A stretch of 64,000 bases of DNA from Marinomonas spartinae (GCF_016461715.1 NZ_JAEMUI010000019.1:40986-104985), one strand, 5' to 3'. Numbered from the stretch's first letter, positions 27,245 to 36,781 are shown. Program-made: numbers and translations. The notes: a model not told the origin generated them from the letters alone.

Positions 27245-28363
27245 ATGACATCGAAAATTACTCATATTGAAACAATGCTTGTGGATATTCCCACGATTCG
27301 CCCTCATAAATTATCTATGACGTCTATGGCCGTGCAAACCATGGTGATTGTTCGTATCAAAGATGATCAAGGTCGTGAAGGCTTAGGCGAGGGCACGACT
27401 ATTGGCGGTTTGGCCTATGGTCCTGAAAGCCCAGAAAGCATTAAAATGAACATTGATACCTACCTTGCGCCTTTACTTATCGATCAGCCACTTCATAGCA
27501 TAAAGCTACTTATCCAACGTTTAAGCATGTCTGTACGGGGCAATATGATTGCCAAATCGGCTTTGCAAACCGCGTTGTTGGATTTGCAAGGAAAACATTT
27601 AGGCGTTCCTGTTTCCACTTTATTAGGTGGCGCTATTCACCAACATATCCCCTGTCTATGGGTGTTGGCATCGGGTGATACGGATAAAGATATTACCGAA
27701 GCGAAAGCACTTATCGCTAGCGGTCGGCATTGCGACTTCAAGCTTAAAATCGGTTCCCGACATGTGAATGATGACGTGGCTCATGTGGCTGCTATTAAAG
27801 CGGCCTTGGGCAATAGTGCAAGTGTGCGAGTCGACGTGAATCAAGCGTGGGATGAATCAACGGCAACAAAAGGTATGGCGGCGCTTCAAGAAGCCGGTGT
27901 GGATTTAGTTGAACAGCCAACTCCAGCAAAAGAATGGGATGCCTTGGTTCGATTATCGCAAAAATTTACGATTCCTATTTTAGCCGATGAAGGTGTTGCT
28001 GATGCCTCAGATGTTTTCCAGCTTGCTCAACGTGGTTTTAATGGCGGTATCGCTTTGAAAATTGCCAAAGCAGGTGGACCTATTGAAGCACTTTATGCGG
28101 CTACCGTTTCATCTGCGTCAGGTATGGGATTATATGGTGGTACTTTACTAGAAGGTTCTATTGGTACAGCGGTTTCAATTCATGCTTGGTCTACTTTACC
28201 GAAATTGCATTGGGGCAGTGAAATGTTTGGTCCTCTTCTTTTACAAGATGACATCATTAAACAGCCGCTTCGTTACCATAACAATGGTGTGGATGTTCCG
28301 GATTCACCTGGTTTGGGTATTGAAATTGACGAAGAAAAGCTGGCGCTTTATCGACGTAAATAA
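27245..28363 (+). CDS. catB: Muconate cycloisomerase
   Basis: Converts cis,cis-muconate to muconolactone. Enolase-superfamily protein of about 372 residues: catalytic lysine pair in CDFKLKIGSRH, metal ligands in VRVDVNQAWDE, DLVEQPT and PILADEGVAD, second acid/base lysine in GIALKIAKAGG. ATG 27245 (MTSKITHIETMLVDIPTIRPHKLS) best fits homologues; ATG 27233 is possible and the upstream TTG frame is not conserved. First gene of catBCA. Confidence 0.94.
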   Translation: MTSKITHIETMLVDIPTIRPHKLSMTSMAVQTMVIVRIKDDQGREGLGEGTTIGGLAYGPESPESIKMNIDTYLAPLLIDQPLHSIKLLIQRLSMSVRGNMIAKSALQTALLDLQGKHLGVPVSTLLGGAIHQHIPCLWVLASGDTDKDITEAKALIASGRHCDFKLKIGSRHVNDDVAHVAAIKAALGNSASVRVDVNQAWDESTATKGMAALQEAGVDLVEQPTPAKEWDALVRLSQKFTIPILADEGVADASDVFQLAQRGFNGGIALKIAKAGGPIEALYAATVSSASGMGLYGGTLLEGSIGTAVSIHAWSTLPKLHWGSEMFGPLLLQDDIIKQPLRYHNNGVDVPDSPGLGIEIDEEKLALYRRK

Positions 28364-28399
28364 TACAGCACCAACGCAAACAATCATGAGGAAATGAAC

Positions 28400-28678
28400 A
28401 TGCTTTTTAAAGTTGAAATGACAGTAAATATTCCTAAAGACCTTCCGGTTGCAGAGGCAGATGCGATCAAATTGAAGGAGAAGAATTACTCACAAGAATT
28501 ACAAAAAGCAGGTATTTGGCTGCATTTATGGCGTGTCGTTGGACAGTATTCAAATGTGAGTATATTTGATGTCAAAGACAATGCTCATTTGCATGAAGTC
28601 CTCACAGGCTTACCTTTGTATCCTTTTATGACGATGGAAGTGACAGCCTTATGTCAACATCCATCTTCCATAAAATAG
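28400..28678 (+). CDS. catC: Muconolactone delta-isomerase
   Basis: Isomerises muconolactone to 3-oxoadipate enol-lactone. 92 residues, starting MLFKVEMTVNIPKDL with GAGGA 8 nt upstream of ATG 28400; ends near FMTMEVTALCQHP as in CatC. 36 bases after catB. Confidence 0.95.
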   Translation: MLFKVEMTVNIPKDLPVAEADAIKLKEKNYSQELQKAGIWLHLWRVVGQYSNVSIFDVKDNAHLHEVLTGLPLYPFMTMEVTALCQHPSSIK

Positions 28679-28750
28679 CGCTAACTATTTAGAACAAAAA
28701 TAACATTTAATAAAAGTGCTGTTATGGCACATAGAAGCGGAGAGATTGAA

Positions 28751-29668
28751 ATGACTGTTAAAACAATTCAAACAGAAGCAGTACAAACGTTATTGAAAAA
28801 AGTGGCTGGCTTGGATAAAGACCAAGGCAATCCTCGCATGAAAGAAATCATTTATCGCCTAGTTTCTGATCTTTACAAAATGATTGAAGACCTAGATATT
28901 ACGCCAGATGAGTTTTGGATGTGCGTGAATTATGTAAATGACCTTGGTACGACTAAAGAAGCCGTTTTGCTTGCGCCAGGTTTAGGGTTTGATCATTTCT
29001 TAGATATTCGTGAAGATGCTAAAGATGAAGCAGCAGGCCTAGCGGGTGGCACACCACGTACCATTGAAGGCCCTCTATATGTTCAGGATGCACCAATCTC
29101 AGAAGGTGAAGCACGTATGGATGATGGCAAAACACCGGGTCAAGGCATGTGGCTTCACGGTAAAGTGTTGGATGAAGAGGGTAACCCTGTAGCGGGAGCT
29201 GTTGTCGACCTTTGGCATGCTGACTCTAAAGGCGGTTACTCTCATTTTGACCCTACACAAAGCGAATTCAATCTACGTCGTAAAGTGATAACGGATGCTC
29301 AAGGTTGCTACCGCGCTCGTAGTATCGTGCCAAACGGCTACGGCGTTCCACCAGAAGGTAATACCATTAAAGTGCTTCAGAGCCTTGGTCGTCATGGCAA
29401 CCGCCCCGCTCATATTCATTACTTTGTATCTAAACCAGGCTTCAAGCATCTAACCACACAGATTAACTTGGCTGGTGATGCCTATACATACGATGACTTC
29501 GCTTTTGCGACTCGAGATGAATTGGTTGTTGAGGCAACACCATTGAATGACAAAGCCCACGGCTTTGATAGCGAATATTTGGATGTTGAGTTCAATATTG
29601 AAATTTGTAAAACTGATAAGCCAGAATTAGAAGACAAACATGCTCGTGCACGAGCATCAGTAGCTTAA
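28751..29668 (+). CDS. catA: Catechol 1,2-dioxygenase
   Basis: Intradiol Fe(III) dioxygenase that cleaves catechol to cis,cis-muconate. 305 residues from ATG 28751 (GGAGA 7 nt upstream). An N-terminal helical domain is followed by the beta core with iron ligands Tyr in EGPLYVQDAP, Tyr in KGGYSHFD and two His in RPAHIHYFVS. Last gene of catBCA, followed by a terminator. Confidence 0.97.
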   Translation: MTVKTIQTEAVQTLLKKVAGLDKDQGNPRMKEIIYRLVSDLYKMIEDLDITPDEFWMCVNYVNDLGTTKEAVLLAPGLGFDHFLDIREDAKDEAAGLAGGTPRTIEGPLYVQDAPISEGEARMDDGKTPGQGMWLHGKVLDEEGNPVAGAVVDLWHADSKGGYSHFDPTQSEFNLRRKVITDAQGCYRARSIVPNGYGVPPEGNTIKVLQSLGRHGNRPAHIHYFVSKPGFKHLTTQINLAGDAYTYDDFAFATRDELVVEATPLNDKAHGFDSEYLDVEFNIEICKTDKPELEDKHARARASVA

Positions 29669-29711
29669 CTTTAATTAGTACTGCTTCTGGTCGACTAATT
29701 AACTTTTAATG

Positions 29712-29745
29712 AAAATCCCTTGTTGATCTCAACAAGGGATTTTTA
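29712..29745 (+). terminator. Rho-independent terminator after catA
   Basis: AAAATCCCTTGTTG/CAACAAGGGATTTT, 14-base perfect arms and a T run. Confidence 0.88.
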
Positions 29746-29823
29746 ATTTATGCCATTAGGCTATAGGTGTATTAGTCTCGACTTGATCTGGCAATTCTAC
29801 TGAAAAGTAGAGAGTTATCCGTT

Positions 29824-30308
29824 TTGATAAAGATGTCGAATCTTCAATCAAAACGAACAAAAGGTAACTCTCTGTGTTGCATACTAAAAATCCTATCATT
29901 AAACACAAAGCGGTTTTGCTCAATCTTACTGAGGACGTGTGGCGAGATAGAGACGGCTCACCCAGGTTATCTGAGCTCTCAAGACGATGTTTACGTGAGG
30001 AACCTAAAGGGTGTTGGTAGAATTTATCAGCAGACCTTTATTGGTACTTGCAGAAAAGTCACCTTTGTCAAACGCTACACAACCAAAACACCGATTTCGT
30101 AAAAAGCGCTACGAGAGTCTAGATACACTGTAAAAAAATCTGGACGTATTCAATAATGACCGAACTCGTCGGGGGAAAAGTGTTGTGGAAGGACGTCACT
30201 GGACACATTGCTTGATGGAAAAGCGATCTCGGTAGAAAAGACTTTAACCCAGACCTAAACTGACAGGCACAGTATCGATTCAAAGTGAGGTTACTGTCAG
30301 GTTAGGTC
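29824..30308 (+). pseudogene. Remnant of an IS481/IS3-like transposase
   Basis: Broken frames contain GVGRIYQQTFIGTCRKVTFVKRYTTKTP (near 30010-30095), resembling the rve integrase core of IS481-type transposases, and then in another frame LDVFNNDRTRRGK and GRTSLDTLLDGKAI (about 30145-30230), their C-terminal signature. Frameshifts and stops make it inactive. GACCTAAACTGACAG (30252-30266) and CTGTCAGGTTAGGTC (30294-30308) are inverted and may mark the right end. Confidence 0.65.
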
Positions 30309-30322
30309 TTAGCTGGTACACT

Positions 30323-32020
30323 TTAAGCAAGTTTAAATATCTCAACCTGTTGATTTAGCTCTTCACAGAGTCTATTTAAATTTTGCGTCGCTTTCTCGCT
30401 TAGATCGAGTTTTTCATTGCTGTGTTTCACATCATTACTGGATTCGACGGTAACCTCTGCGATAGATGATACTGCTTGTGCTTGTTCATTTAGTGTTTGA
30501 GTAATTTGTTCAATAGCGTCTAAGACTGTGCTCGAAGACTTTTCAATGTCTAGCATCAAATGACCAGAGTTGCCGATCTCCTTAGCTGTTTTCTCCAGTA
30601 TTATATGGCCTTCTTCACTTGCTTTAACAGCGTCAACGATACTGCCTAATAAGGTACTCAGTTGGGATTCTATTTCGTGGGTAGACTCTGCCGTGCGTTT
30701 AGCTAAATGCCTTACCTCATCAGCAACCACAGCGAATCCTCGACCTTGCTCGCCAGCACGAGCGGCTTCAATTGCCGCATTTAAAGCAAGCAAGTTAGTT
30801 TGTTCAGCGATTGCATTAATCGTTTCTACAATTCCTTTAACACTACTCCCTTGTGTATTAAGAGATTTCATCGTCTCTTGGTTATTTTGTAAGATCTCCC
30901 CAAGCTGCTTAAATGATTCCACGCAGGTATCCATTTCTTTACTGACATGTTTGGTTTGCTGTTGTACATGTTGGTAGTTACTCAGAACCGACTGGGAGTT
31001 GTCTCTGATATGTTGAAATTGCGATGTTAGCTCTTCGGTCGCTACTGACGTTTGTTCAGACCTGCCGATTTGTTGCTGTCCAGCGTTTCTTACATTTTCT
31101 ATAAGCGTACTAATGTTAGAGCTGGCGTCTTTCGTTGCGTGAACATTATCAATCACTTTGTTAAGCAAGTTACGTAGTCGATGACAACTCTCTCCAAAAT
31201 GTTCCATGATCAGTCCCACTTCATCACGACTACTCGGAGGAGAGGCGTAACTTAAATCGCCATTAGACATAGCTGCCACAGACTCTTTAAGAACACTTAG
31301 CTCTTTACGGAAAGTACGAATCATCAGATAAATGGATAATACAGCAACCGAGGAGGTAATGAATAAGACTGGAATAGCTCGTTTTAATACATCTACCCCG
31401 ATTGTCCCCAGTATATTGCTTTCAGAAGTAACCATCACCACTGTCGCTAAAGGTAATATCATACCCGCCACAATCGGTGAGCTAGCAAAAATAAACTTTT
31501 CACCTAGCTGAAAGGAACGAGTCGCTTTAATAGGAATATCATTACAATGGGCTTCCCATTTTGCATTTAACACTGTCATAAAAGGAACGGTTGTAGCAGG
31601 TACGGATAAAAGTCCCATGATCCAAATGACAAGTAACTGCATTGTTGAATGTGTTGCCGATAGTTCCAGCCAAGGAGCCAGCGAAGTACCGATTGCAGGA
31701 GCCACAATATGTAAGATGAACAAAAGCCTGAGTATGTAACCGACCCAGAAATGACGTTGTTTACTGGTCATTGATTCTGATAGTGCCTGCTGTCCTTTGC
31801 GAAGCAATAAATAGGCTATTAATAAATAAGCGGCCACAATGATATTGAGGCTTGCACTCATCATTAATGTTGCAACGTCTTCTAAACTCAATGCTCCAGA
31901 AAGTACCGATAAGGTTAACCAAACAGCGGGTGGCATTAGGCAGCTAGCAAACCATAGTAATTTAAATCCCTTCGGTAAGGTGTTTTTTGTATTAGAGTGA
32001 GTGTCTTTTTCTTGATTCAT
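30323..32020 (-). CDS. Methyl-accepting chemotaxis protein with six membrane segments
   Basis: 565 residues from ATG 32020. Six hydrophobic segments in the first 230 residues (starting LLWFASCLMPPAVWLTLSVL) replace the usual periplasmic ligand domain, then a HAMP-like stretch (MIRTFRKELSVLKESVAAMSNGDLSY) and a cytoplasmic signalling domain with the hairpin tip AIAEQTNLLALNAAIEAARAGEQGRGFAVVADEVRHLA. It probably senses a membrane-related or intracellular cue. Its position between catBCA and the indole genes suggests taxis linked to aromatic metabolism (inference). Confidence 0.92.
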   Translation of the reverse strand: MNQEKDTHSNTKNTLPKGFKLLWFASCLMPPAVWLTLSVLSGALSLEDVATLMMSASLNIIVAAYLLIAYLLLRKGQQALSESMTSKQRHFWVGYILRLLFILHIVAPAIGTSLAPWLELSATHSTMQLLVIWIMGLLSVPATTVPFMTVLNAKWEAHCNDIPIKATRSFQLGEKFIFASSPIVAGMILPLATVVMVTSESNILGTIGVDVLKRAIPVLFITSSVAVLSIYLMIRTFRKELSVLKESVAAMSNGDLSYASPPSSRDEVGLIMEHFGESCHRLRNLLNKVIDNVHATKDASSNISTLIENVRNAGQQQIGRSEQTSVATEELTSQFQHIRDNSQSVLSNYQHVQQQTKHVSKEMDTCVESFKQLGEILQNNQETMKSLNTQGSSVKGIVETINAIAEQTNLLALNAAIEAARAGEQGRGFAVVADEVRHLAKRTAESTHEIESQLSTLLGSIVDAVKASEEGHIILEKTAKEIGNSGHLMLDIEKSSSTVLDAIEQITQTLNEQAQAVSSIAEVTVESSNDVKHSNEKLDLSEKATQNLNRLCEELNQQVEIFKLA

Positions 32021-32129
32021 AAAGTACCCAACCACTTCATGTTAATTTTCAATGAAATCTTAGTTTTTTGAACTAATTACTAGGTCAAATGTAGGTATAA
32101 AGCGTGCTTTATAGTTTGAAACTTGTTGG

Positions 32130-33131
32130 TTACCTTCGTTTCGTATCACTTGGACGCTCACCGAATAGTCGTGCATATTCTTGGCTAAAACGACCCATAT
32201 GAGTAAAGCCCCAGCGGATGGCAATATCAGTAATCGATATATTTGGGTTTTGTTTTAGTAAGTCTTCTCTTGCTCTTTGTAATCGAACGGTGCGTAGATA
32301 TTCCATGGGGCTAATGTGACGAAAATCCTTAAAGCCCGCATACAGTGTACGTACACTAACGCCTGCTATATTAGCGAGTTTGGCTGGTGATAGCGCTTCA
32401 TCTGCATGAGCTTCAATGTACTCTTCTACCTTTTTAACATGTCTTGGTGCTAGTGTACGAACAGGCTCATTGAGGGCATCCGTATAGTTGTGGGGATGAA
32501 TAGACAGAAGGGTGTTGATAATAAGTTGTTCAAGTTGATGGGAAATGGTGGATTGTGTTGTAACCGATGGTAGATCGTGCAGTAGATGTGCTAAATAGAT
32601 CATCATGTTGCGCCAGACAGGGTTTTGATACCAATGCATATCTGGTTTGAATCGTAAGGGCTCTCTAAGTGAGCGACCAAGAACCTGACTGCAGACTAAT
32701 TCCAGCGACTGTTTATCGATCTTAAACATCAGTTGATCGCAATCTTTGCTCCAGTCCATGGTGAGTGGGTCTGAAGGATTAAGCACTGATGCGATGTCTT
32801 TATTTGTATAAATAGCGTTCTCGCCACTGTATATCTTAGCCTGACCAGCGACGGGCATTTGAATCAAATAAAACTGCTCTAGACAGCCTGGATCGATAAT
32901 GACATCGGCACCATATTTGAGTCGATTAAAGTAGACATTTCCTAGCGCAACAGAGTGCATACGAGTATCCAGCTCTGATCCTTTCTCTTTAAGATCTAAG
33001 TGGTGAGGTTTATAAACCTCTGATACTTCATCCCTGACTTGTTCTAGTGTACCTGAGCTGAATATTAGTCGCTCAGAATCACTTTTTAGTACATTTTGTA
33101 ACAAGCGAGACAATGCTATATCAGAAGACAT
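32130..33131 (-). CDS. AraC/XylS-family activator of the indole-anthranilate genes
   Basis: 333 residues (ATG 33131, with a TTG just upstream as alternative). The N-terminal half is a cupin-like AraC-binding domain (LEQFYLIQMPVAGQAKIYSG); the C-terminus has two helix-turn-helix units (LSPAKLANIAGVSVRTLYAGFKDF and ITDIAIRWGFTHMGRFSQEYARLFGERPSDT). Divergent from iifA, with two TGCA-N6-GGATA boxes in between, the form bound by XylS. Known relatives in such clusters are IifR and AntR; which effector (indole or anthranilate) it senses is unknown. Confidence 0.88.
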   Translation of the reverse strand: MSSDIALSRLLQNVLKSDSERLIFSSGTLEQVRDEVSEVYKPHHLDLKEKGSELDTRMHSVALGNVYFNRLKYGADVIIDPGCLEQFYLIQMPVAGQAKIYSGENAIYTNKDIASVLNPSDPLTMDWSKDCDQLMFKIDKQSLELVCSQVLGRSLREPLRFKPDMHWYQNPVWRNMMIYLAHLLHDLPSVTTQSTISHQLEQLIINTLLSIHPHNYTDALNEPVRTLAPRHVKKVEEYIEAHADEALSPAKLANIAGVSVRTLYAGFKDFRHISPMEYLRTVRLQRAREDLLKQNPNISITDIAIRWGFTHMGRFSQEYARLFGERPSDTKRR

Positions 33132-33185
33132 CAACCTTTACCTCGTTTTTTCTCAATAAGTGATCTTTTATGTGTTGCATATTTA

Positions 33186-33223
33186 TGAATTTAAATATAC
33201 AGATTTGTGAATTTAAATACAGA
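33186..33223. promoter_or_regulatory. Direct repeat near the AraC gene start
   Basis: TGAATTTAAATATACAGA (33186-33203) and TGAATTTAAATACAGA (33208-33223), 22 bases apart, in the divergent promoter region. Could be a second AraC target or an upstream AT element. Confidence 0.4.
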
Positions 33224-33271
33224 GAGGTCACACCGTATTTTTGTATAAATTGTGCTTATTCACTAATAAGT

Positions 33272-33306
33272 TGCACTAAATGGATAGTCTGTGCACTAGA
33301 CGGATA
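33272..33306 (+). promoter_or_regulatory. Two XylS-type boxes (TGCA-N6-GGATA)
   Basis: TGCA-CTAAAT-GGATA (33272-33286) and TGCA-CTAGAC-GGATA (33292-33306), direct repeats 20 bases apart and both exact to the TGCA-N6-GGNTA motif known for XylS. They precede the iif-ant operon and lie beside a XylS-family gene. Confidence 0.7.
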
Positions 33307-33312
33307 GCCAAT

Positions 33313-33329
33313 GTTTACAAGGTGTAAAC
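33313..33329. promoter_or_regulatory. Perfect palindrome GTTTACA-N3-TGTAAAC
   Basis: Seven-base arms 6 bases beyond the second XylS-type box. It could overlap the -35 region of the iifA promoter (TTTACA) or be another regulator site. Confidence 0.4.
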
Positions 33330-33466
33330 CGTCACATGAATTATTGATTTTTGTCATCTTTTTGCGCTTTTTGGATAGTTGTCGCATTTTTCGGAGCGTA
33401 ATTGCCAGCCTGATACTCAAGGATAAATAGTGACTTGAGCAAAGCATAACTTTCAGGAGGCGTACG

Positions 33467-34717
33467 ATGGGAAAAATGATAGATATCCAAGCAAAAGATG
33501 GCAGTGGCGCTTTTAAAGGCTACCTGGCGATACCCGCTTCGGGCGAGGGGCCAGGCATTGTCCTATTGCAAGAAATATTTGGTATCAATAAAACAATGCG
33601 AGAGGTGGCGGATTACTATGCCGAGGAGGGATACGTAGTATTAGCTCCCGATCTTTTTTGGCGTCAGGAGCCCGGTGTAGAGCTTGAATACAGTCCAGCA
33701 GAATGGGAAAAGGCTTTTGGTTTTTATCAGGGCTTTGATCAGGATCTGGGGGTCGAAGATATTGATGCGGCGATCCGTGTTTTGAAAGGGTTGCCAGAAT
33801 GTAATGGCAAAGTCGGTGCATTAGGTTTCTGTCTTGGTGCACGCTTGTCCTACCTAACCGCCTGTCGATGTGACGTTGATGTCGCGGTCGGTTATTACGG
33901 CATGGACATTGAAAAGCATCTAGATGAAGCGGTAAATATTGATGGCAGATTGGTTTTGCATTTTGCCAGTAATGATGAGTATTGCCCCGATGTAGCGCGT
34001 AATGAAATCTATAAAGCGCTGGATGATCAGGAGCATGTGGAGCTTTATACCTACCAAGGTGTTGACCATGCTTTTGCTCGTGAAGGAGGGGAACATTACC
34101 ACAAGCCTTCAGCTCTGATGGCTCACCAGCGTTCCGTTACCGCCTTTCGAAAAGAGATGGGTCCAGATTATGATTTGTCCTATTTATGGGATAAACACTG
34201 TGAGTATGAATTCAGTACTCGTAACGTGGACGATACCATGGCAACCATGGTGGCAGAACCTTACGTCAACCATATCCCCAATATGACAGGAGGTGTGGGT
34301 TACAAAAATCTCCACCGCTTCTACAAAAACCATTTTGTTGACGTAAATCCTGCAGATACGACGCTTATTCCTATCTCTCGTACCATTGGTGCCACTCAGA
34401 TTGTTGACGAATTACTTTTCACTTTTACCCATGACAGGGTCATTGACTGGATGCTGCCAGGTATTGAACCAACTGGTAAATACGTTGAAGTGCCGCTGGT
34501 GGCGATCGTTAAATTCCGTGGCGATAAACTTTATCACGAACATATTTACTGGGATCAGGCCTCTGTATTGGTGCAGATAGGCAAGCTCGATCCACAAGGC
34601 TTACCAGTCGCAGGGCAGGAATCTGCAGCAAAATTACTCGATGAAACACTTCCTTCCAATACATTAATGCCGAACTGGCCCGACAGTGAAGGTCTGGATC
34701 AAGGAGGTGCAAAATGA
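33467..34717 (+). CDS. iifA: Dienelactone hydrolase/SnoaL-like fusion, IifA-like 3-hydroxyindolin-2-one oxygenase
   Basis: 416 residues. The first about 235 are a dienelactone hydrolase fold (GPGIVLLQEIFGINKTMREVADYYAEEGYVVLAPDLFWR; nucleophile Cys in GALGFCLGARLS; His in GVDHAFAR). The last about 165 are a SnoaL-like domain (VDDTMATMVAEPYVNHIPNM onwards, HEHIYWDQASVLVQIG). In the characterised iif pathway an enzyme of this type converts 3-hydroxyindolin-2-one to anthranilate without a cofactor. AGGAGG precedes the start and the end overlaps iifB by 4 bases. The assignment rests on architecture and synteny recalled from the literature. Confidence 0.78.
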   Translation: MGKMIDIQAKDGSGAFKGYLAIPASGEGPGIVLLQEIFGINKTMREVADYYAEEGYVVLAPDLFWRQEPGVELEYSPAEWEKAFGFYQGFDQDLGVEDIDAAIRVLKGLPECNGKVGALGFCLGARLSYLTACRCDVDVAVGYYGMDIEKHLDEAVNIDGRLVLHFASNDEYCPDVARNEIYKALDDQEHVELYTYQGVDHAFAREGGEHYHKPSALMAHQRSVTAFRKEMGPDYDLSYLWDKHCEYEFSTRNVDDTMATMVAEPYVNHIPNMTGGVGYKNLHRFYKNHFVDVNPADTTLIPISRTIGATQIVDELLFTFTHDRVIDWMLPGIEPTGKYVEVPLVAIVKFRGDKLYHEHIYWDQASVLVQIGKLDPQGLPVAGQESAAKLLDETLPSNTLMPNWPDSEGLDQGGAK

Positions 34718-35502
34718 GCCAATTTAACGACCGTAGTGTCATTGTCACTGGTGGTGCAACCTTGATCGGAGCTGCTGTGGCAGAGGTGTTTGTCGAAGCG
34801 GGAGCAAGTGTCACCGTGATCGATATTGATACTGAGGCGGGTGTCGCTTTAGCGGAACGCCTTGGAGCAAAAGCGCAGTTTGTTGAGGCAGATATCACCG
34901 ACGACGAGCAATTAAACGCCGCTATACACAGTGCTGAAAGCCGCTTCGGAGGAGTCGACTATTTAATCAATTTAGCTTGTAGCTATCTAGATGAAGGTCA
35001 GGCTTCTTCTCGGGCAGATTGGCTAACGGCACTGAATATTAATGTTGTCAGTGCTGTGATGGCAGCCAACATTGCACGCCCACTGATGATGAAACGGGGA
35101 GGTGGTGCCATTGTCAACTTTAGCAGCATCTCATCTCATGTTGCTCAAACTGGCCGCTGGTTATATCCCGTTAGCAAAGCGGCGATTCGCCATTTGACCC
35201 GTAGCATGGCAATGGATTTTGCTGAAGATGGCATTCGTGTGAACTCGGTGTCTCCGGGCTGGACTTGGTCCAGAGTGATTAATGAAGTCAGCGGCGGCAA
35301 TCGAGCTAAAGCGGATCAGGTCGCGGCTGATTTTCATATGTTGGGGCGCTTAGGTGACCCCCGAGAGGTAGCTGAAGTCGTGCTGTTTCTCTGTTCTCCG
35401 CAGGCAAGTTTTGTGACCGCCGCTGATTATGCCGCTGATGGAGGTTATTCCGCTATTGGTCCTGAACAGCGAACCCCTGCAATCCCCAAGCTCGCTGAAT
35501 AA
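34714..35502 (+). CDS. iifB: Short-chain dehydrogenase, IifB-like
   Basis: 262 residues of the SDR family. The cofactor site is VIVTGGATLIGAAVAEVF (a TGGATLIG variant of TGxxxGxG), the catalytic Ser is in VNFSSISSHVA, and YPVSKAAIRHL carries the Tyr-x3-Lys pair. In the iif pathway the dehydrogenase oxidises indole-2,3-dihydrodiol to 3-hydroxyindolin-2-one. Translationally coupled to iifA. Confidence 0.8.
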   Translation: MSQFNDRSVIVTGGATLIGAAVAEVFVEAGASVTVIDIDTEAGVALAERLGAKAQFVEADITDDEQLNAAIHSAESRFGGVDYLINLACSYLDEGQASSRADWLTALNINVVSAVMAANIARPLMMKRGGGAIVNFSSISSHVAQTGRWLYPVSKAAIRHLTRSMAMDFAEDGIRVNSVSPGWTWSRVINEVSGGNRAKADQVAADFHMLGRLGDPREVAEVVLFLCSPQASFVTAADYAADGGYSAIGPEQRTPAIPKLAE

Positions 35503-35538
35503 GTCTGAAATCACCACTAAAAATCTGGAGTAAATGTT

Positions 35539-36780
35539 ATGTCACGTAATATTGCAATTATTGGCGCGGGTCAGTCTGGCCTACAAACGGGTATTGGCCT
35601 TTTAAAACAAGGTTATAAGGTAACGATGTTATCGAACCGAACACAGGATGATATTCGATCCGGTCGAGTCACTTCCAGCCAATGTATGTTTGATATGGCT
35701 CTGAACACGGAAAGAGAGTTAGGTCTTAACTTTTGGGAAAATGACTGTCCGCCAGTTGAAGGAATCGGTTTGACCGTTCCTAACCCAGAGATCCCCGGCG
35801 AAAAATTAATTGATTGGGCGGCGCCAATCGATCACAAAGCCCAGTCAGTGGATCAACGGCTAAAGATGCCTGTATGGATGGATGAGTTTGTCCGCTTGGG
35901 TGGCGAGCTGGTTTTTAAAGATGCTGGCATTGAAGAACTTGAAGAGCTAGCCGCTTCTCATGACCTAGTGTTGCTGGCAGCAGGTAAGGGCGAGATTGTT
36001 CGTCAGTTTGAGCGAGATGCCGAACGTTCAGTGTTTGATAAACCACAACGAGCTCTAGCACTTACTTATGTTCATGGTATGGAGCCTAAAAAACCGTTCT
36101 CACGGGTAGCGTTCAATCTGATTCCGGGCGTTGGCGAATACTTCTGTTTCCCTGCTCTAACGCTAAGTGGTCCCTGTGACATCATGGTCTTTGAAGGTGT
36201 TCCGGGTGGTCCGATGGATTGCTGGGGTGATGTTGAAACCCCGGAACAGCATTTAGCACGCAGCGTTGAAATTCTTAACTCCTTCTGTCCGTGGGAAGCG
36301 GAACGCTGTAAGAATATTCAGCTTACCGATGACAAAGGGGTGCTGTCAGGTCGCTTCCCACCAACAGTACGTAAACCTGTCATGACCTTGCCTTCTGGAC
36401 GGAAAGTATTGGGGATGGCCGATGCTCTTGTGGTCAACGACCCGATTACAGGTCAAGGATCCAATAACGGTGCTAAGTGCAGCAAAATTTACCTGGATTC
36501 CATTATTGCCCGTGGCGATCAGGCATACGATGAAGCATGGATGGAAGCAACTTTTGAAGCGTATTGGACTTATGCAGAAGATGTGGTGGGTTGGACTAAC
36601 AGCATATTACTGCCGCCAAAGGAACACACCCTAAACCTGTTGGGGGCTGCACAACAATCTCCTGAACTCGCAAAAACTATTGCCAACGGTTTTAACAACC
36701 CAGTGGATTTAATGCCCTGGTGGACTAATGCAGACGCCTGTAATCAAGTCGTTGGTGAATATTTTAAAAAGGAGGCCTGA
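35539..36780 (+). CDS. iifC: StyA-type flavin monooxygenase, IifC-like indole oxygenase
   Basis: 413 residues, the size of styrene/indole monooxygenases (group E). The FAD site IAIIGAGQSGLQTGIGLLKQGYKVTMLSNR is StyA-like, and it is followed directly by its predicted flavin reductase. It would insert one oxygen at the indole C2-C3 bond using reduced FAD. The same enzymes can make indigo from indole. Confidence 0.85.
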   Translation: MSRNIAIIGAGQSGLQTGIGLLKQGYKVTMLSNRTQDDIRSGRVTSSQCMFDMALNTERELGLNFWENDCPPVEGIGLTVPNPEIPGEKLIDWAAPIDHKAQSVDQRLKMPVWMDEFVRLGGELVFKDAGIEELEELAASHDLVLLAAGKGEIVRQFERDAERSVFDKPQRALALTYVHGMEPKKPFSRVAFNLIPGVGEYFCFPALTLSGPCDIMVFEGVPGGPMDCWGDVETPEQHLARSVEILNSFCPWEAERCKNIQLTDDKGVLSGRFPPTVRKPVMTLPSGRKVLGMADALVVNDPITGQGSNNGAKCSKIYLDSIIARGDQAYDEAWMEATFEAYWTYAEDVVGWTNSILLPPKEHTLNLLGAAQQSPELAKTIANGFNNPVDLMPWWTNADACNQVVGEYFKKEA

Positions 36781-36781
36781 G

